DNA of 64,000 bases, taken from CAVZXS01 sp963779325 (lineage in GTDB: Bacteria; Bacteroidota; Bacteroidia; Chitinophagales; Chitinophagaceae). Of the stretch, positions 54,413 through 63,648 are shown piece by piece; the stretch's first letter is position 1, and each line of letters opens with the position of its first letter. The stretch spans positions 186,001-250,000 of the forward strand of contig CAVZXS010000019.1 of assembly GCA_963779325.1 (NCBI GenBank), given 5' to 3'. Under the pieces are notes generated by a model. It did no database searches and was not told where the DNA came from. It worked only from the letters and a program-made list of their open reading frames with translations. The position numbers and the translations under genes were made by a program.

Positions 54413-54607
54413 TTATAACTTCCCCTTCTTTTTCAAAGTCTTTTTTGCTTCATTCCAGGCAATAGGTTTCTCATCCTTTCTTGATTCAGCTACCAATACA
54501 TCAATTAAATCTTCAAACTGATCAGGATTCTTTGCTACTTCCTTTATATCTACCTGCAGAATTCTGCGTTTTTTCTTTTCGTCGGTTAAAATTGTTACCC
54601 CTTTCAT
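54413..54607 (-). CDS. antitoxin-like small protein convergent with the RelE toxin
   Basis: About 64 aa from ATG 54607 (MKGVTILTDEKKKRRILQVD, then VAKNPDQFEDLIDVLVAESRKDEKPIAWNEAKKTLKKKGKL). The pattern resembles small Bacteroidota antitoxins with a C-terminal Lys-rich helix. Its stop codon lies directly next to that of the toxin (54412/54413) on the opposite strand, an unusual arrangement. Confidence 0.6.
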   Translation of the reverse strand: MKGVTILTDEKKKRRILQVDIKEVAKNPDQFEDLIDVLVAESRKDEKPIAWNEAKKTLKKKGKL

Positions 54608-54751
54608 CGGTATCTGTTTCAACAAACTTACAAAATTTATATCATACATTTCCGGGCCTCACAGCACCAACTACTTACAGAAAGGAAAATCTTCGAAATC
54701 CTTTAAATCAGCGGAATCTCTGGCTATATTTGCCGTCCTAAAAGAAGCGAC

Positions 54752-56191
54752 ATGTTTAACAAGCGAATCAAGATTAAAGACCTGCTGGCCGCCGAGCCTG
54801 AAAACCAACAGGTAACAGTGATGGGCTGGGTGCGTACGTTCAGAAACAATCAGTTTATCGCATTGAACGACGGCAGCACCAATACGAACTTACAGGTTGT
54901 GGCCGAATTGGGTGTATTTGATGATGAATTATTAAAACGAATTACGACATCCGCTTCTTTAAAAGTTACCGGTGTAGTAATACCCTCTTTGGGCAAAGGA
55001 CAAAAACTGGAACTAAAAGCTACCGCAATAGAAATACTGGGTGATAGTGATGCGGAAAATTATCCGCTGCAACCCAAAAAGCACAGCCTTGAATTTTTGC
55101 GTGAAAAAGCTCACCTGCGTTTTCGTACCAATACATTCGCTTCGGTATTTCGTGTTCGTCATGCACTGGCATTCGCTGTACATAAATTTTTTAATGATAA
55201 AGGGTTTGTGTACATGCACACACCCATTATTACAGCAAGTGATGCAGAAGGCGCGGGTGAAACTTTTAAAGTAACCGCTCTTCCTTTTGATAATACGCCG
55301 CGCAATGTAGACGGCACCGTAAATTTTAAAGAAGATTTTTTTGGACGTGCTACCAACCTTACCGTAAGCGGACAGTTGGAAGGTGAGTTGGGCGCTACGG
55401 CGTTTGGTGATATTTATACATTCGGCCCTACGTTTCGTGCGGAGAACTCCAACACAGCACGACACCTAGCCGAGTTTTGGATGATAGAACCCGAAATGGC
55501 TTTTTATGATTTGGAAGATAATATGAACCTGGCCGAAGAGTTTATTAAGTATATTATTCAATATGCGATGGATAATAACAAAGAGGACCTTGAATTTTTA
55601 GCACAGCGATTGGCAGAGGAAGAAAAACTATTGCCGCAGGATAAACGCAGCGATATGGGATTGATAGAGAAGCTGGAGTTTGTCGTAAAAAATAATTTTG
55701 AAAGAATAACCTATACCGAAGCGATTGCCATATTGAGAGAAAGCAATCACAATAAGAAAAAGAAATTTCAGTATTTAATAGATGAGTGGGGCGTTGATTT
55801 ACAAAGCGAACATGAAAGATATTTGGTAGAAAAGCATTTTAAAAAACCGGTAATACTTTCCAATTATCCGAAAAATATTAAATCATTTTACATGCGACAA
55901 AATGATGACGGTAAAACAGTAGCCGCGATGGATATACTGGCGCCGGGTATTGGCGAAATAGTAGGCGGCAGCCAGCGGGAAGAAAGATTGGATAAATTAG
56001 AAACAAGGATGAAGGAGATGAATATTCCCGCAGAAGAATTGTGGTGGTATTTAGATACAAGAAAATTTGGCACCGTACCGCATGCAGGTTTTGGTTTGGG
56101 TTTTGAGCGTATGGTACAGTTTGTTACCGGTATGGGAAATATCAGGGATGTAATTGCTTTTCCGCGGACACCCAAGTCGGCGGAGTTTTAA
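54752..56191 (+). CDS. asnS: asparaginyl-tRNA synthetase
   Basis: 479 aa. The OB-fold anticodon domain (VTVMGWVRTFRNNQFIALNDGS) is followed by class II motifs: motif 1 region AFAVHKFFNDKGFVYMHTPIITASDAEGAGETF, motif 2 FGPTFRAENSNTARHLAEFWMIEPEMAF, and motif 3 GFGLGFERMVQFVTGMGNIRDVIAFPR. PHAGFG and the length fit AsnS. Confidence 0.95.
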   Translation: MFNKRIKIKDLLAAEPENQQVTVMGWVRTFRNNQFIALNDGSTNTNLQVVAELGVFDDELLKRITTSASLKVTGVVIPSLGKGQKLELKATAIEILGDSDAENYPLQPKKHSLEFLREKAHLRFRTNTFASVFRVRHALAFAVHKFFNDKGFVYMHTPIITASDAEGAGETFKVTALPFDNTPRNVDGTVNFKEDFFGRATNLTVSGQLEGELGATAFGDIYTFGPTFRAENSNTARHLAEFWMIEPEMAFYDLEDNMNLAEEFIKYIIQYAMDNNKEDLEFLAQRLAEEEKLLPQDKRSDMGLIEKLEFVVKNNFERITYTEAIAILRESNHNKKKKFQYLIDEWGVDLQSEHERYLVEKHFKKPVILSNYPKNIKSFYMRQNDDGKTVAAMDILAPGIGEIVGGSQREERLDKLETRMKEMNIPAEELWWYLDTRKFGTVPHAGFGLGFERMVQFVTGMGNIRDVIAFPRTPKSAEF

Positions 56192-56207
56192 TAATTTTTG
56201 GCATAAT

Positions 56208-56241
56208 AAAAAAGAGAGCAATTATAAAGTCTCTCTTTTTT
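56208..56241. terminator. bidirectional terminator between asnS and the stress protein
   Basis: AAAAAAGAGAG (56208-56218) and CTCTCTTTTTT (56231-56241) pair perfectly around a 12-nt loop, between the convergent stops of asnS and the Usp gene. Confidence 0.85.
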
Positions 56242-56267
56242 ATTTTTTGCTTTTGACTTTCACATTG

Positions 56268-57095
56268 TCAAGGCTCATGTATGCACATCACCGGTATGTG
56301 CGATTCAAAAATTAATTGCTTGCTGCTGCTTTTATGAAATATTGCATCCAGCAGTTTGTGCTTTTTGGGAATGGTAATCAGCAGGTCAAGATTATTTTTC
56401 TCGGCAAAATCATTAATGCCGTCTTCAATATCCGGGTGACTAATAAAATGATAGCTCGGTTTCAAATCTTCCAGCATGGTGTGCAGTAAGAGCGATTGCT
56501 CCGGTGTATCGGGAGTAAAGTGCTTGTCTTTGTAGTCTACATTCAACACATGCAGTTCTGCATTAAAAGTTTTTACTATTTCTTTTATAAAGCCGATCGG
56601 TGTATTTTGTACCACCTGCTTAAAATCGCAGGCGAAACCAACTTTTGCAATATGCTTGTATAGTTTACCGGCGGGTACAGCAATTACCGGCCAACTCAAG
56701 TGACGAATAGTTGTTAATGTAGTACTGCCGAAAATAACTCTTTCCAACCCCGAAGAACCTTTGGAACCCATTACCACGGCAAACGGTTTTAGTTTATTGC
56801 ATAAGGTTTCCAATTCATCTACCGTATCGCCCATAATAGTTTCAGTATATACTTTTACAGTATGAGAAGTAATGTGTTCAATACTTTGTTTCAGCAAATC
56901 CAATCGGTCTTCCGCATTTTTTTTCAATTCATCCGCACTTACCAACATTACCGGTACATCGGCCACACCTACCGGAATTTGGTAAGCATTAAACAACACA
57001 ATGGAAGCACCTGTTTCTTTTGCCATTTCAGTCGCATAATTCATGGCATTAACGGCAATCGGTGAAAAATCGGTGGGAATAATAATGGTTTTCAT
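56268..57095 (-). CDS. universal stress protein, two Usp domains
   Basis: 275 aa with tandem UspA folds. The first has IIPTDFSPIAVNAMNYATEMAKETGASIVLFNAYQIPVG at the start and the ATP-binding GSKGSSGLERVIFGSTTLTTIRHLSWPVIAVP at the end. The second domain lacks the G-x2-G-x9-G(S/T) signature. Such tandem proteins respond to stress or low oxygen in Bacteroidota; the ligand is inferred. Confidence 0.9.
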   Translation of the reverse strand: MKTIIIPTDFSPIAVNAMNYATEMAKETGASIVLFNAYQIPVGVADVPVMLVSADELKKNAEDRLDLLKQSIEHITSHTVKVYTETIMGDTVDELETLCNKLKPFAVVMGSKGSSGLERVIFGSTTLTTIRHLSWPVIAVPAGKLYKHIAKVGFACDFKQVVQNTPIGFIKEIVKTFNAELHVLNVDYKDKHFTPDTPEQSLLLHTMLEDLKPSYHFISHPDIEDGINDFAEKNNLDLLITIPKKHKLLDAIFHKSSSKQLIFESHIPVMCIHEP

Positions 57096-57240
57096 GCTTT
57101 ATAATTTTGTTGCATATAAAGCTACCGCCACAATAATGCCGGCTGTATGACGGGGGTCATTCTAAAAGCTGATTTCTGTTATGAAATTGATTAAGTTTAT
57201 AATTTTTTAATCTTCCTTACTCAAAATCATAGTCAATAAA

Positions 57241-57270
57241 AAAACCTCCGTCGATCGCGGAGGTTTTTTA
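57241..57270 (-). terminator. terminator after the GLPGLI gene
   Basis: AAAACCTCCG, loop, CGGAGGTTTTTT. It is bracketed by A and T runs so it can work in both directions, but it lies just beyond the GLPGLI stop on the minus strand. Confidence 0.85.
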
Positions 57271-57286
57271 TAAAAATTTTTCATTC

Positions 57287-58084
57287 TTAATTAATACGTA
57301 TCTGCCGGTTGCCGCCGCCGGGGCCGTTCTGCCGCATTTGCTCAAACATTTTTTCCCTTTCTTTATTAAACTGCTCGTTGGTTATTTTATTCTTCCCCCT
57401 TGGTTCTTTTATGATCGCTACATCCGCTTTGGGTAAAATTTCCACTGCTTTATAAGTCATTCTTCCGTTATTATTATCTGTTTCCAAAATCAAACCCGGC
57501 AGTTGTCCCTGGAAATCGGGTCCGGCACTTACCGGTATATCAGTAGTAAACCATACCGTGATGTTGGATGTATCATCCATTTCTTTACGTTCCATTTTAC
57601 CGTTGTCCATCGTCATCATGGTGCGTTTGCCTATACGCTGCGTAGTGGCTTTGCGGCACAGGCGACCTAATATCGTTTTAGTTTCTTCACTCAGTTTCCA
57701 GGTCATGCGGCGTATACTGTCTTCTACTATAAATGTTTTATCAAACAGTTCTCTCTTTTCTACTTTTCTTGTTTCATCAAAATTGCAATAAGTGAGGTTG
57801 TCGGCACCCGGTCCCATCATTCTTATCTGCATACCGCCGCCGCCCATGGGGGCATCATCCTGCACATCATCTTCCATTTGTTTTAAAAAACTTTGGTTGT
57901 TGGCAAAGTTCAATTCAAACTTATCGGTTCGGGTGCGGGGCATAGCCTGTGCAGCTTCATCATTGTCCTGAATATGAACTTGGAATTGCATGGTTCTTTC
58001 GTATATCACTTTCCCTTCTTTTTGCTGAGCGTTCAGCAGTATAAGTGTGCCGAGAGCGGTTATGGTCAAAAAAATCTTTTTCAT
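57287..58084 (-). CDS. GLPGLI family protein
   Basis: 265 aa. Signal peptide (LNAQQ), EGKVIYERTMQFQVHI, FNFDETRKVEKRELFDKTFIVED, and the family motif as GQLPGLILE in the C-terminal half. Gly/Met-rich stretches occur near 75-90 and at the end (QNGPGGGNRQIRIN). It is an exported Bacteroidota protein of unknown function. The two-component genes start 123 bp away in the opposite direction; GLPGLI genes often sit near such pairs or near TonB receptors. Confidence 0.85.
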   Translation of the reverse strand: MKKIFLTITALGTLILLNAQQKEGKVIYERTMQFQVHIQDNDEAAQAMPRTRTDKFELNFANNQSFLKQMEDDVQDDAPMGGGGMQIRMMGPGADNLTYCNFDETRKVEKRELFDKTFIVEDSIRRMTWKLSEETKTILGRLCRKATTQRIGKRTMMTMDNGKMERKEMDDTSNITVWFTTDIPVSAGPDFQGQLPGLILETDNNNGRMTYKAVEILPKADVAIIKEPRGKNKITNEQFNKEREKMFEQMRQNGPGGGNRQIRIN

Positions 58085-58207
58085 TTGCTTTATTTTTTTC
58101 CAAAGCTAATGCCTTACGGAGTTAATGCACCCGGGTTTAAGGTTAATAATGGTTAAAGTATGCTGAATGACCGGCCGGAAAAATTACTTTTGATTTATAT
58201 TAATAAA

Positions 58208-59701
58208 ATGAAAAATATAAAAGGTTTATGGGTATTGATGGTGCTGACCATTTTGGCTATTACCTGTTTCCAGGCCTATTGGCTGAAAACAAATTATGAT
58301 AAAGAGAACCGGCAGCTTTCTTTCAGAACCAATGTGGCATTCAGGGAAACGATAAGAGAACTGCAAGCAAAGAAATTTGATTTCGACGATGAAATGTTGA
58401 AGTCTTTACCACCGAATACAATAAAAAAAATTGAAGTCAAAAACTTGCCTGATGAACCGCATCACTTGGGGATGCGGGAAAGAGAGGATATTGTAAATAT
58501 GGTTAATGTTTATAGAGAAAGAAGGAGAATTTCCGCATCCGATACTGTCAAGAGAAAAAATATTATCATCACGATGGATCAAACCAACTCCTTTATTAAA
58601 ACCGATTCGGCCCGCAAGCAGTTTAAATTTAACATGAAGGCAAACCATCGCACGGATGGCGAATTTATTAAATTATTATATGGTGCCGATTCTTTGCAGG
58701 ATTCTATACGAGTAAAAGAAATCGATTCGTCTTATCGAATAGCTTTAAAAGAAGAAAATATAAAAATTCCTTTTACGATTAACCGGCTTGATTCGTTGAT
58801 TGAAGAGGACTTACCGCGACATGAATTTAATAAAATGACAGTTGGCTTCGCTCATCCTGTTACTTACGAATTGAATGTTGGCAACAGGTTTCCGTACATT
58901 TTGAAAAAAATGATTTCGCCCATTTTATTTTCATTGTTCCTTGTCGGCGTTACCATTCTTTCTTTTGTACTGCTTTATCGTAATATGCTGAAGCAAAAAA
59001 GACTGACCGAATTAAAAAATGATTTTATCAATAATATAACCCATGAACTGAAAACACCTATTGCTACAGTGGGTGTAGCCATAGAAGCGCTGCGTAATTT
59101 TAATGCGATCAATGATCCCGCCCGGACAAAGGAATATCTTGATATTTCGCAAAATGAATTGCAACGGCTATCGTTGCTGGTTGATAAAGTACTCAAGCTT
59201 TCGATGTTCGAGAACAAAGAAGTGCAGTTGAAATACGAAAGCGTTAACGTAAAAAATATAATAGACGAAGTAACGGGCAGCATGAAATTGCAAATAGAAA
59301 AACAGGGAGCTCAATGTGAAGTATTGACGGAGGGAAATGATTTTACTGTTGCCGCGGATAAATTACATATTACAAGCGTAGTGTATAATTTGGTAGATAA
59401 TGCGCTGAAGTATTCTCCCGTTTCACCAATAATAAAACTTTTATTAAAAGACGGCGGTGACAGGATTGTACTTTCCGTTGCTGATAACGGTATCGGTATT
59501 GCACCCGAATATAAAGACAAAGTTTTTGATAAGTTTTTCAGGGTACCCGCCGGCGATACGCATAATGTAAAAGGCTACGGATTGGGACTGAGTTATGTTG
59601 CATACATTGTAGAAAAGCACAAAGGAAAAATTACGGTAGACAGTGAACCGGGTAAAGGGTCTGTGTTTTCTATTACACTGCCGAAAAGCTTAAATTCATA
59701 G
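58208..59701 (+). CDS. sensor histidine kinase
   Basis: About 497 aa from ATG 58208 (MKNIKGLWVLMVLTILA); the longer ORF start at 58160 adds a non-signal-like extension. Two membrane helices (about 5-24 and 248-266) flank a periplasmic sensor domain of some 220 residues. Kinase motifs: ITHELKTPIATVGVAIEAL (phospho-His), NLVDNALKYSPVSP, DNGIGIAPEYKDKVFDKFFR and GYGLGLSYVAYIVEKHKG. Its regulator starts 17 bp downstream. Confidence 0.92.
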   Translation: MKNIKGLWVLMVLTILAITCFQAYWLKTNYDKENRQLSFRTNVAFRETIRELQAKKFDFDDEMLKSLPPNTIKKIEVKNLPDEPHHLGMREREDIVNMVNVYRERRRISASDTVKRKNIIITMDQTNSFIKTDSARKQFKFNMKANHRTDGEFIKLLYGADSLQDSIRVKEIDSSYRIALKEENIKIPFTINRLDSLIEEDLPRHEFNKMTVGFAHPVTYELNVGNRFPYILKKMISPILFSLFLVGVTILSFVLLYRNMLKQKRLTELKNDFINNITHELKTPIATVGVAIEALRNFNAINDPARTKEYLDISQNELQRLSLLVDKVLKLSMFENKEVQLKYESVNVKNIIDEVTGSMKLQIEKQGAQCEVLTEGNDFTVAADKLHITSVVYNLVDNALKYSPVSPIIKLLLKDGGDRIVLSVADNGIGIAPEYKDKVFDKFFRVPAGDTHNVKGYGLGLSYVAYIVEKHKGKITVDSEPGKGSVFSITLPKSLNS

Positions 59702-59718
59702 TCGTAAACTGAGGAACA

Positions 59719-60450
59719 ATGGCAGCCATATCAAATAAAGAAATGAACGGAACTAAAGAAATACGCATAAAAATTTTATATGTAGAAGATGAATTGTTCC
59801 TGGGTAAAATTGTAAAAGAAAGTTTGGAGAGCCGCAATTTTGAAGTAATAATGGAAAGTGACGGCGGTAAGGCAGTTCAGGTTTACAAAAACACGACTCC
59901 TGACATTTGCGTGCTGGATATTATGCTGCCGAATAAAGACGGTTTTGCCATTGCCGATGAAATACGATTGTTGAATGAAGAAGTACCCATTATTTTTTTA
60001 ACTGCCAAAACTCAAACCGAAGATGTAGTAAAAGGTTTTGCGCAGGGAGGTAATGATTATATACGCAAACCGTTCAGCATGGAAGAACTGATAGTACGGA
60101 TACAAAACGCCTTGCGCAATAAATCAAACGAGCCTAAAAAAATTACCGGCGAATCGGTCAGCATCGGCAATTATACTTTTCAACTGAACCGCCAGGTGCT
60201 GAGCGACGGTACCGAAGACCGGAAACTGTCGTACCGCGAAAGCGAATTACTGAAACTGCTTTATCAAAACCGCGATAAAATTATTGACCGAAAGGACATA
60301 TTGAATTTACTCTGGGGGAATGATAATTTTTTTAATTCAAGAAACCTGGATGTGTATATTACCAAACTGCGCAGCTATCTGAAAGCAGACCCCTCCTTAG
60401 AAATAATTACCATCAAAGGAATCGGGTACAGGTTTGTATCGGGTGGTTAA
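59719..60450 (+). CDS. OmpR-family response regulator
   Basis: 243 aa. The receiver domain has KILYVEDE, phospho-acceptor VLDIMLPNKDGF, FLTAKTQ and the conserved Lys in NDYIRKPFS. A winged-helix DNA-binding domain (LSYRESELLKLLYQNRDKIIDRKDILNLLWGNDNFFNSRNLDVYITKLRSYL..IKGIGYRFV) completes it. It pairs with the kinase upstream; in Bacteroides such a pair is called RprXY, but orthology here is not shown. Confidence 0.92.
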   Translation: MAAISNKEMNGTKEIRIKILYVEDELFLGKIVKESLESRNFEVIMESDGGKAVQVYKNTTPDICVLDIMLPNKDGFAIADEIRLLNEEVPIIFLTAKTQTEDVVKGFAQGGNDYIRKPFSMEELIVRIQNALRNKSNEPKKITGESVSIGNYTFQLNRQVLSDGTEDRKLSYRESELLKLLYQNRDKIIDRKDILNLLWGNDNFFNSRNLDVYITKLRSYLKADPSLEIITIKGIGYRFVSGG

Positions 60451-60489
60451 TTCTCTTTTTTGCATATTTTAACCGGGAGCTTATTTTTT

Positions 60490-60665
60490 AATGGGCTTTC
60501 CGGGTCCATCTCAAATTCAACTTTTGTCGGGGCTATACGCTGCAATCCACGCCGATGGCGTGGGATTTTCGCTTCTATCCCCCGCCTGTCAACGGCAAAA
60601 CAACCCTCAGCAAAGGTCCGAAAAGCCTTCTCCTTCTCGCTCTTTTGTGTAGAGTAAGGGGACGA
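60490..60665. repeat. remnant of a dispersed repeat upstream of the foldase gene
   Basis: A GC-richer block with AATGGGCTTTCCG, CTATACGCTGCAATCC and a hairpin CCACGCC-GAT-GGCGTGG (60547-60563), then GGATTTTCGCTTCTATCCC. The GGGCTTTCCGCT/CAATCC pattern recurs in intergenic repeats I know from related genomes. No gene is seen in 60451-60734. Confidence 0.5.
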
Positions 60666-60734
60666 GGTTGAGGTTTGGGTTATCGCTTATTTCCCCTATT
60701 TTTGCCATCCCTTTTTTTAAACGTATATATTAAT

Positions 60735-62948
60735 ATGTCAATCATTCAGAATATCAGAGACAAGTATGCCCGTTGGGCTGTGGTAGCTATCGCTATTTCA
60801 TTACTCGGTTTTATTTTAATGGATGCTATGAGCAACCGTACAGGTGGCTTGTTTAGCGACGGCAGAGGCAAAAACATTGGTAGCATAAATGGCCAAAAAA
60901 TTGATGCTGAAGCATTTGCCAAAAAAGTAGAGTTGCAGGAACAACAAATAAACGCAAGAAACAACGGCGGCAATATTGATGAACTGACCCGCCAGCGTTT
61001 AACGGAACAGCTCTGGGATCAGGAAGTTGAACTGGCTGTTATGAGTACCGAGTTTAAGAAATTGGGTATGTCAATAGGTAAAAAAGAACTGAACGATATT
61101 ATTCTTAATAACCCTACGGAGGAATTAAGAAGAAGTTTTACAAACGAACAGGGTATTTATGACGGCGCAGCGGCGCAGCAGGGTATAAAAGAACAATCCA
61201 AAAAAGGAACTGCCGAACAAAAAGCGGGCATCAATGAATTTCTTACAGGCCTTGAATACAGCCGTATGTACGAAAAGTATAATGGCATGCTTACCGGTAG
61301 TATTTATTATCCCAAATGGTTTATTGAAAGAGAAAATGCCAACAAGTCTGCAATGGCAAAAATTTCTTATGTAACCGTCCCATACAGTACGGTATCCGAT
61401 AGCGCCGTGCGTATCAGCGATAAAGAAATACAAGACTATATAGATAAAAACAAAGACCTCTTCAAACAAAAAGAGGGAAGGAATATCTCTTATGTTTCGT
61501 TTGCCGCCACACCCACATCCGGCGATAGTGCTGTTATCAGGAATGATGTACTTGGCAAGAAAGCAGAATTTGTGGCTGATACCAATGCCGCACAATACCT
61601 GGCAAGAGCAGGAACTCAAATGAAATACTTTGACAGTTATGTAGGCAAGTCGCAAATGCAAATGCCGATGAAGGACAGCATACAGCGGTTGGGAAAAAAT
61701 CAGGCCTTCGGTCCTTATTTAGATTTTGGACAAACTGCAAGCAATTATGTAATTGCAAAAATGCTGGATATAAAAGAACTTCCTGATTCTGTAAAATGCC
61801 GCCATATATTGCTGGGTACACAGGATCCAAGAACCGGGCAGCCTATAATGGAGGACTCAATAGCTCATAAAAGAGCGGATAGTATTGCGCTGGCTATAAA
61901 GAACGGTGCTAACTTCGATTCGCTGGAAGCAAAATTTACTACCGATCAGGAATCGCATAAAGAAAAAGGTGTGATGGAATTTTCTACTACTCTTATTCAA
62001 GGTGAAAACTTTGCAAAAGAATTCAGAGAATTTATTTTATTTGACGGAAAGACAGGCGATAAAAAAGTGGTAAAGACAAATTTTGGCTGGCATTATATAG
62101 AGATCCTCAATAAAAAGAATCCTCAACCGCATTATAAAGTTGCATATTTAGCCAAACAAATTGTGGCGAGTGATGATACGGAAACAAATGCGGAAAACGC
62201 TGCAAACAGTTTTGCCGGCAACAGCCGTACAGTGGAGACATTTATTGCTAATGTTGAAAAAGACCTTAAACCTAAAGGCCTAAACAGCTTAGTGGTAAAT
62301 GATATTTCGCCGCTTGCTTATAATATACCGCAGTTGGGCGGCAATGTAAACTGCCGTCAATTTGTAAAAGCCGTTTACGAAGCTGACAAAGGAAAAGTAA
62401 TGCAACCTATGCGTGTGGGTGATAATTTTATAGTAGCCGTAGTAACTGCTGTAAATAAAGAAGGTACAATGAGCGCTTCGGCGGCAAGAATGCAGGTAGA
62501 ACCTTTACTGCGCAACAAGAAAAAAGCAGAGCAGATAAAACAAAAAATAGGCGCGGTAACAACACCAGAAGCGGTAGCTGCTGCAATGGGGCAACAGGTG
62601 CAAACAGCCGACAGCGTAAGATTTGATACCGGGGCTCCGGGCGGTTTGGGCAGCGAACAAAAAGTAATAGGCGCGGCCTTCAATCCTGCGAATAAGGGTA
62701 AAGTGGTTACGCATGCATTAGATGGTTTGCAGGGAGTTTATATAGTTCGTATAGATGATGTAACCGCAACTTCAGTGGCGGCGGGTACTGTAGAAGAACA
62801 ACAAAAAATGATGATTATGCAAACCCGCATGCGGGCTATGCAGGCATTAAACCCGCAAATGCAGATGTACGGCGGCGGGGGTCCTACGCCGGCTGATATT
62901 CTAAAGCAATCGGCGAAAATTAAAGATAACCGGGCCAATTTTTATTAA
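60735..62948 (+). CDS. SurA/PpiD-like peptidyl-prolyl isomerase
   Basis: About 737 aa from ATG 60735 (MSIIQNIRDKYARWAVV); the longer frame from 60675 adds an implausible leader. One N-terminal membrane anchor (about 10-30), a SurA_N-like domain (NIGSINGQKIDAEAFAKKVELQEQQI), a parvulin domain with VKCRHILLGTQ...FDSLEAKFTTDQESHKEKGVMEFSTTL...TNFGWHYIEILNKK, and a long C-terminal region. It fits an inner-membrane-anchored periplasmic chaperone for outer-membrane proteins. Confidence 0.9.
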   Translation: MSIIQNIRDKYARWAVVAIAISLLGFILMDAMSNRTGGLFSDGRGKNIGSINGQKIDAEAFAKKVELQEQQINARNNGGNIDELTRQRLTEQLWDQEVELAVMSTEFKKLGMSIGKKELNDIILNNPTEELRRSFTNEQGIYDGAAAQQGIKEQSKKGTAEQKAGINEFLTGLEYSRMYEKYNGMLTGSIYYPKWFIERENANKSAMAKISYVTVPYSTVSDSAVRISDKEIQDYIDKNKDLFKQKEGRNISYVSFAATPTSGDSAVIRNDVLGKKAEFVADTNAAQYLARAGTQMKYFDSYVGKSQMQMPMKDSIQRLGKNQAFGPYLDFGQTASNYVIAKMLDIKELPDSVKCRHILLGTQDPRTGQPIMEDSIAHKRADSIALAIKNGANFDSLEAKFTTDQESHKEKGVMEFSTTLIQGENFAKEFREFILFDGKTGDKKVVKTNFGWHYIEILNKKNPQPHYKVAYLAKQIVASDDTETNAENAANSFAGNSRTVETFIANVEKDLKPKGLNSLVVNDISPLAYNIPQLGGNVNCRQFVKAVYEADKGKVMQPMRVGDNFIVAVVTAVNKEGTMSASAARMQVEPLLRNKKKAEQIKQKIGAVTTPEAVAAAMGQQVQTADSVRFDTGAPGGLGSEQKVIGAAFNPANKGKVVTHALDGLQGVYIVRIDDVTATSVAAGTVEEQQKMMIMQTRMRAMQALNPQMQMYGGGGPTPADILKQSAKIKDNRANFY

Positions 62949-62971
62949 TAGAAATGGGCTTTAAAATACTG

Positions 62972-63003
62972 AAACCATCCCGCTGAAAGCGGGATGGTTT
63001 TTG
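62972..63003 (+). terminator. terminator after the SurA/PpiD gene
   Basis: AAACCATCCCGCT, loop GAA, AGCGGGATGGTTT, then further T. It sits 24 bp after the stop; a strong rho-independent terminator. Confidence 0.92.
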
Positions 63004-63084
63004 TTTGTACCGTATTTCGAAAACCAAAACATCAGATAGTTGTTACTTTTGTAACGCATAGATTTAGATAAATTGAGTTTTTTA

Positions 63085-63591
63085 ATGAGTGATATAATAA
63101 TAAATAAAGTAGCGGAGAGCGGCTTGGTAACACTGGACCTTGAAAACTATTACCCCAAAGGAGATGTGGTAGTTTTTGATATGAAGGATTACCTGTTCAT
63201 GGGTATGATATTAAAGGAAAAAGATTTTAGGGAAGCCATGAAGAATCTTGATTTAAAAAAGTTCGAGCATAAATATGTGGCTATTACCTGTACCGCCGAT
63301 GCCGTAATACCGGTATGGGCTTACATGCTGGTGGCCGCTTACCTGCAACCCGTAGCTAAAGATTTTGTATTGGGAACGGAGGACGAGCTGCACCGAACTT
63401 TATTTTTAAAAAACCTCTCGCAAATAAACCCCGGTGATTTTGCCGATAAAAGGGTGGTGATAAAAGGTTGCGGCGATACGCCCATCGGCGAGTTTGCTTA
63501 TACGGAAATTACAAAACTGCTGCTGCCCGCAGTAAAAAGTATTATGTACGGAGAACCCTGCAGTACGGTACCCGTTTATAAAAAGAGATGA
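63085..63591 (+). CDS. DUF2480 family protein
   Basis: About 168 aa from ATG 63085 (MSDIIINKVAESGLVTLDLENYYPKGD). The pattern FDMKDYLFMGMILKEKDFREAMK, CTADAVIPVWAYMLVAAYLQP and VIKGCGDTPIGEFAYTEITKLLLPAVKSIMYGEPCSTVPVYK is a Bacteroidota family of unknown function, usually in single copy beside housekeeping genes. It contains three Cys that could bind a metal, an inference only. Confidence 0.82.
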   Translation: MSDIIINKVAESGLVTLDLENYYPKGDVVVFDMKDYLFMGMILKEKDFREAMKNLDLKKFEHKYVAITCTADAVIPVWAYMLVAAYLQPVAKDFVLGTEDELHRTLFLKNLSQINPGDFADKRVVIKGCGDTPIGEFAYTEITKLLLPAVKSIMYGEPCSTVPVYKKR

Positions 63592-63648
63592 CTGTGTTTA
63601 TAGAGTATGTAAGGTAAAGAAAGTATTGCCCCGGTTCGGGTCTGAACC

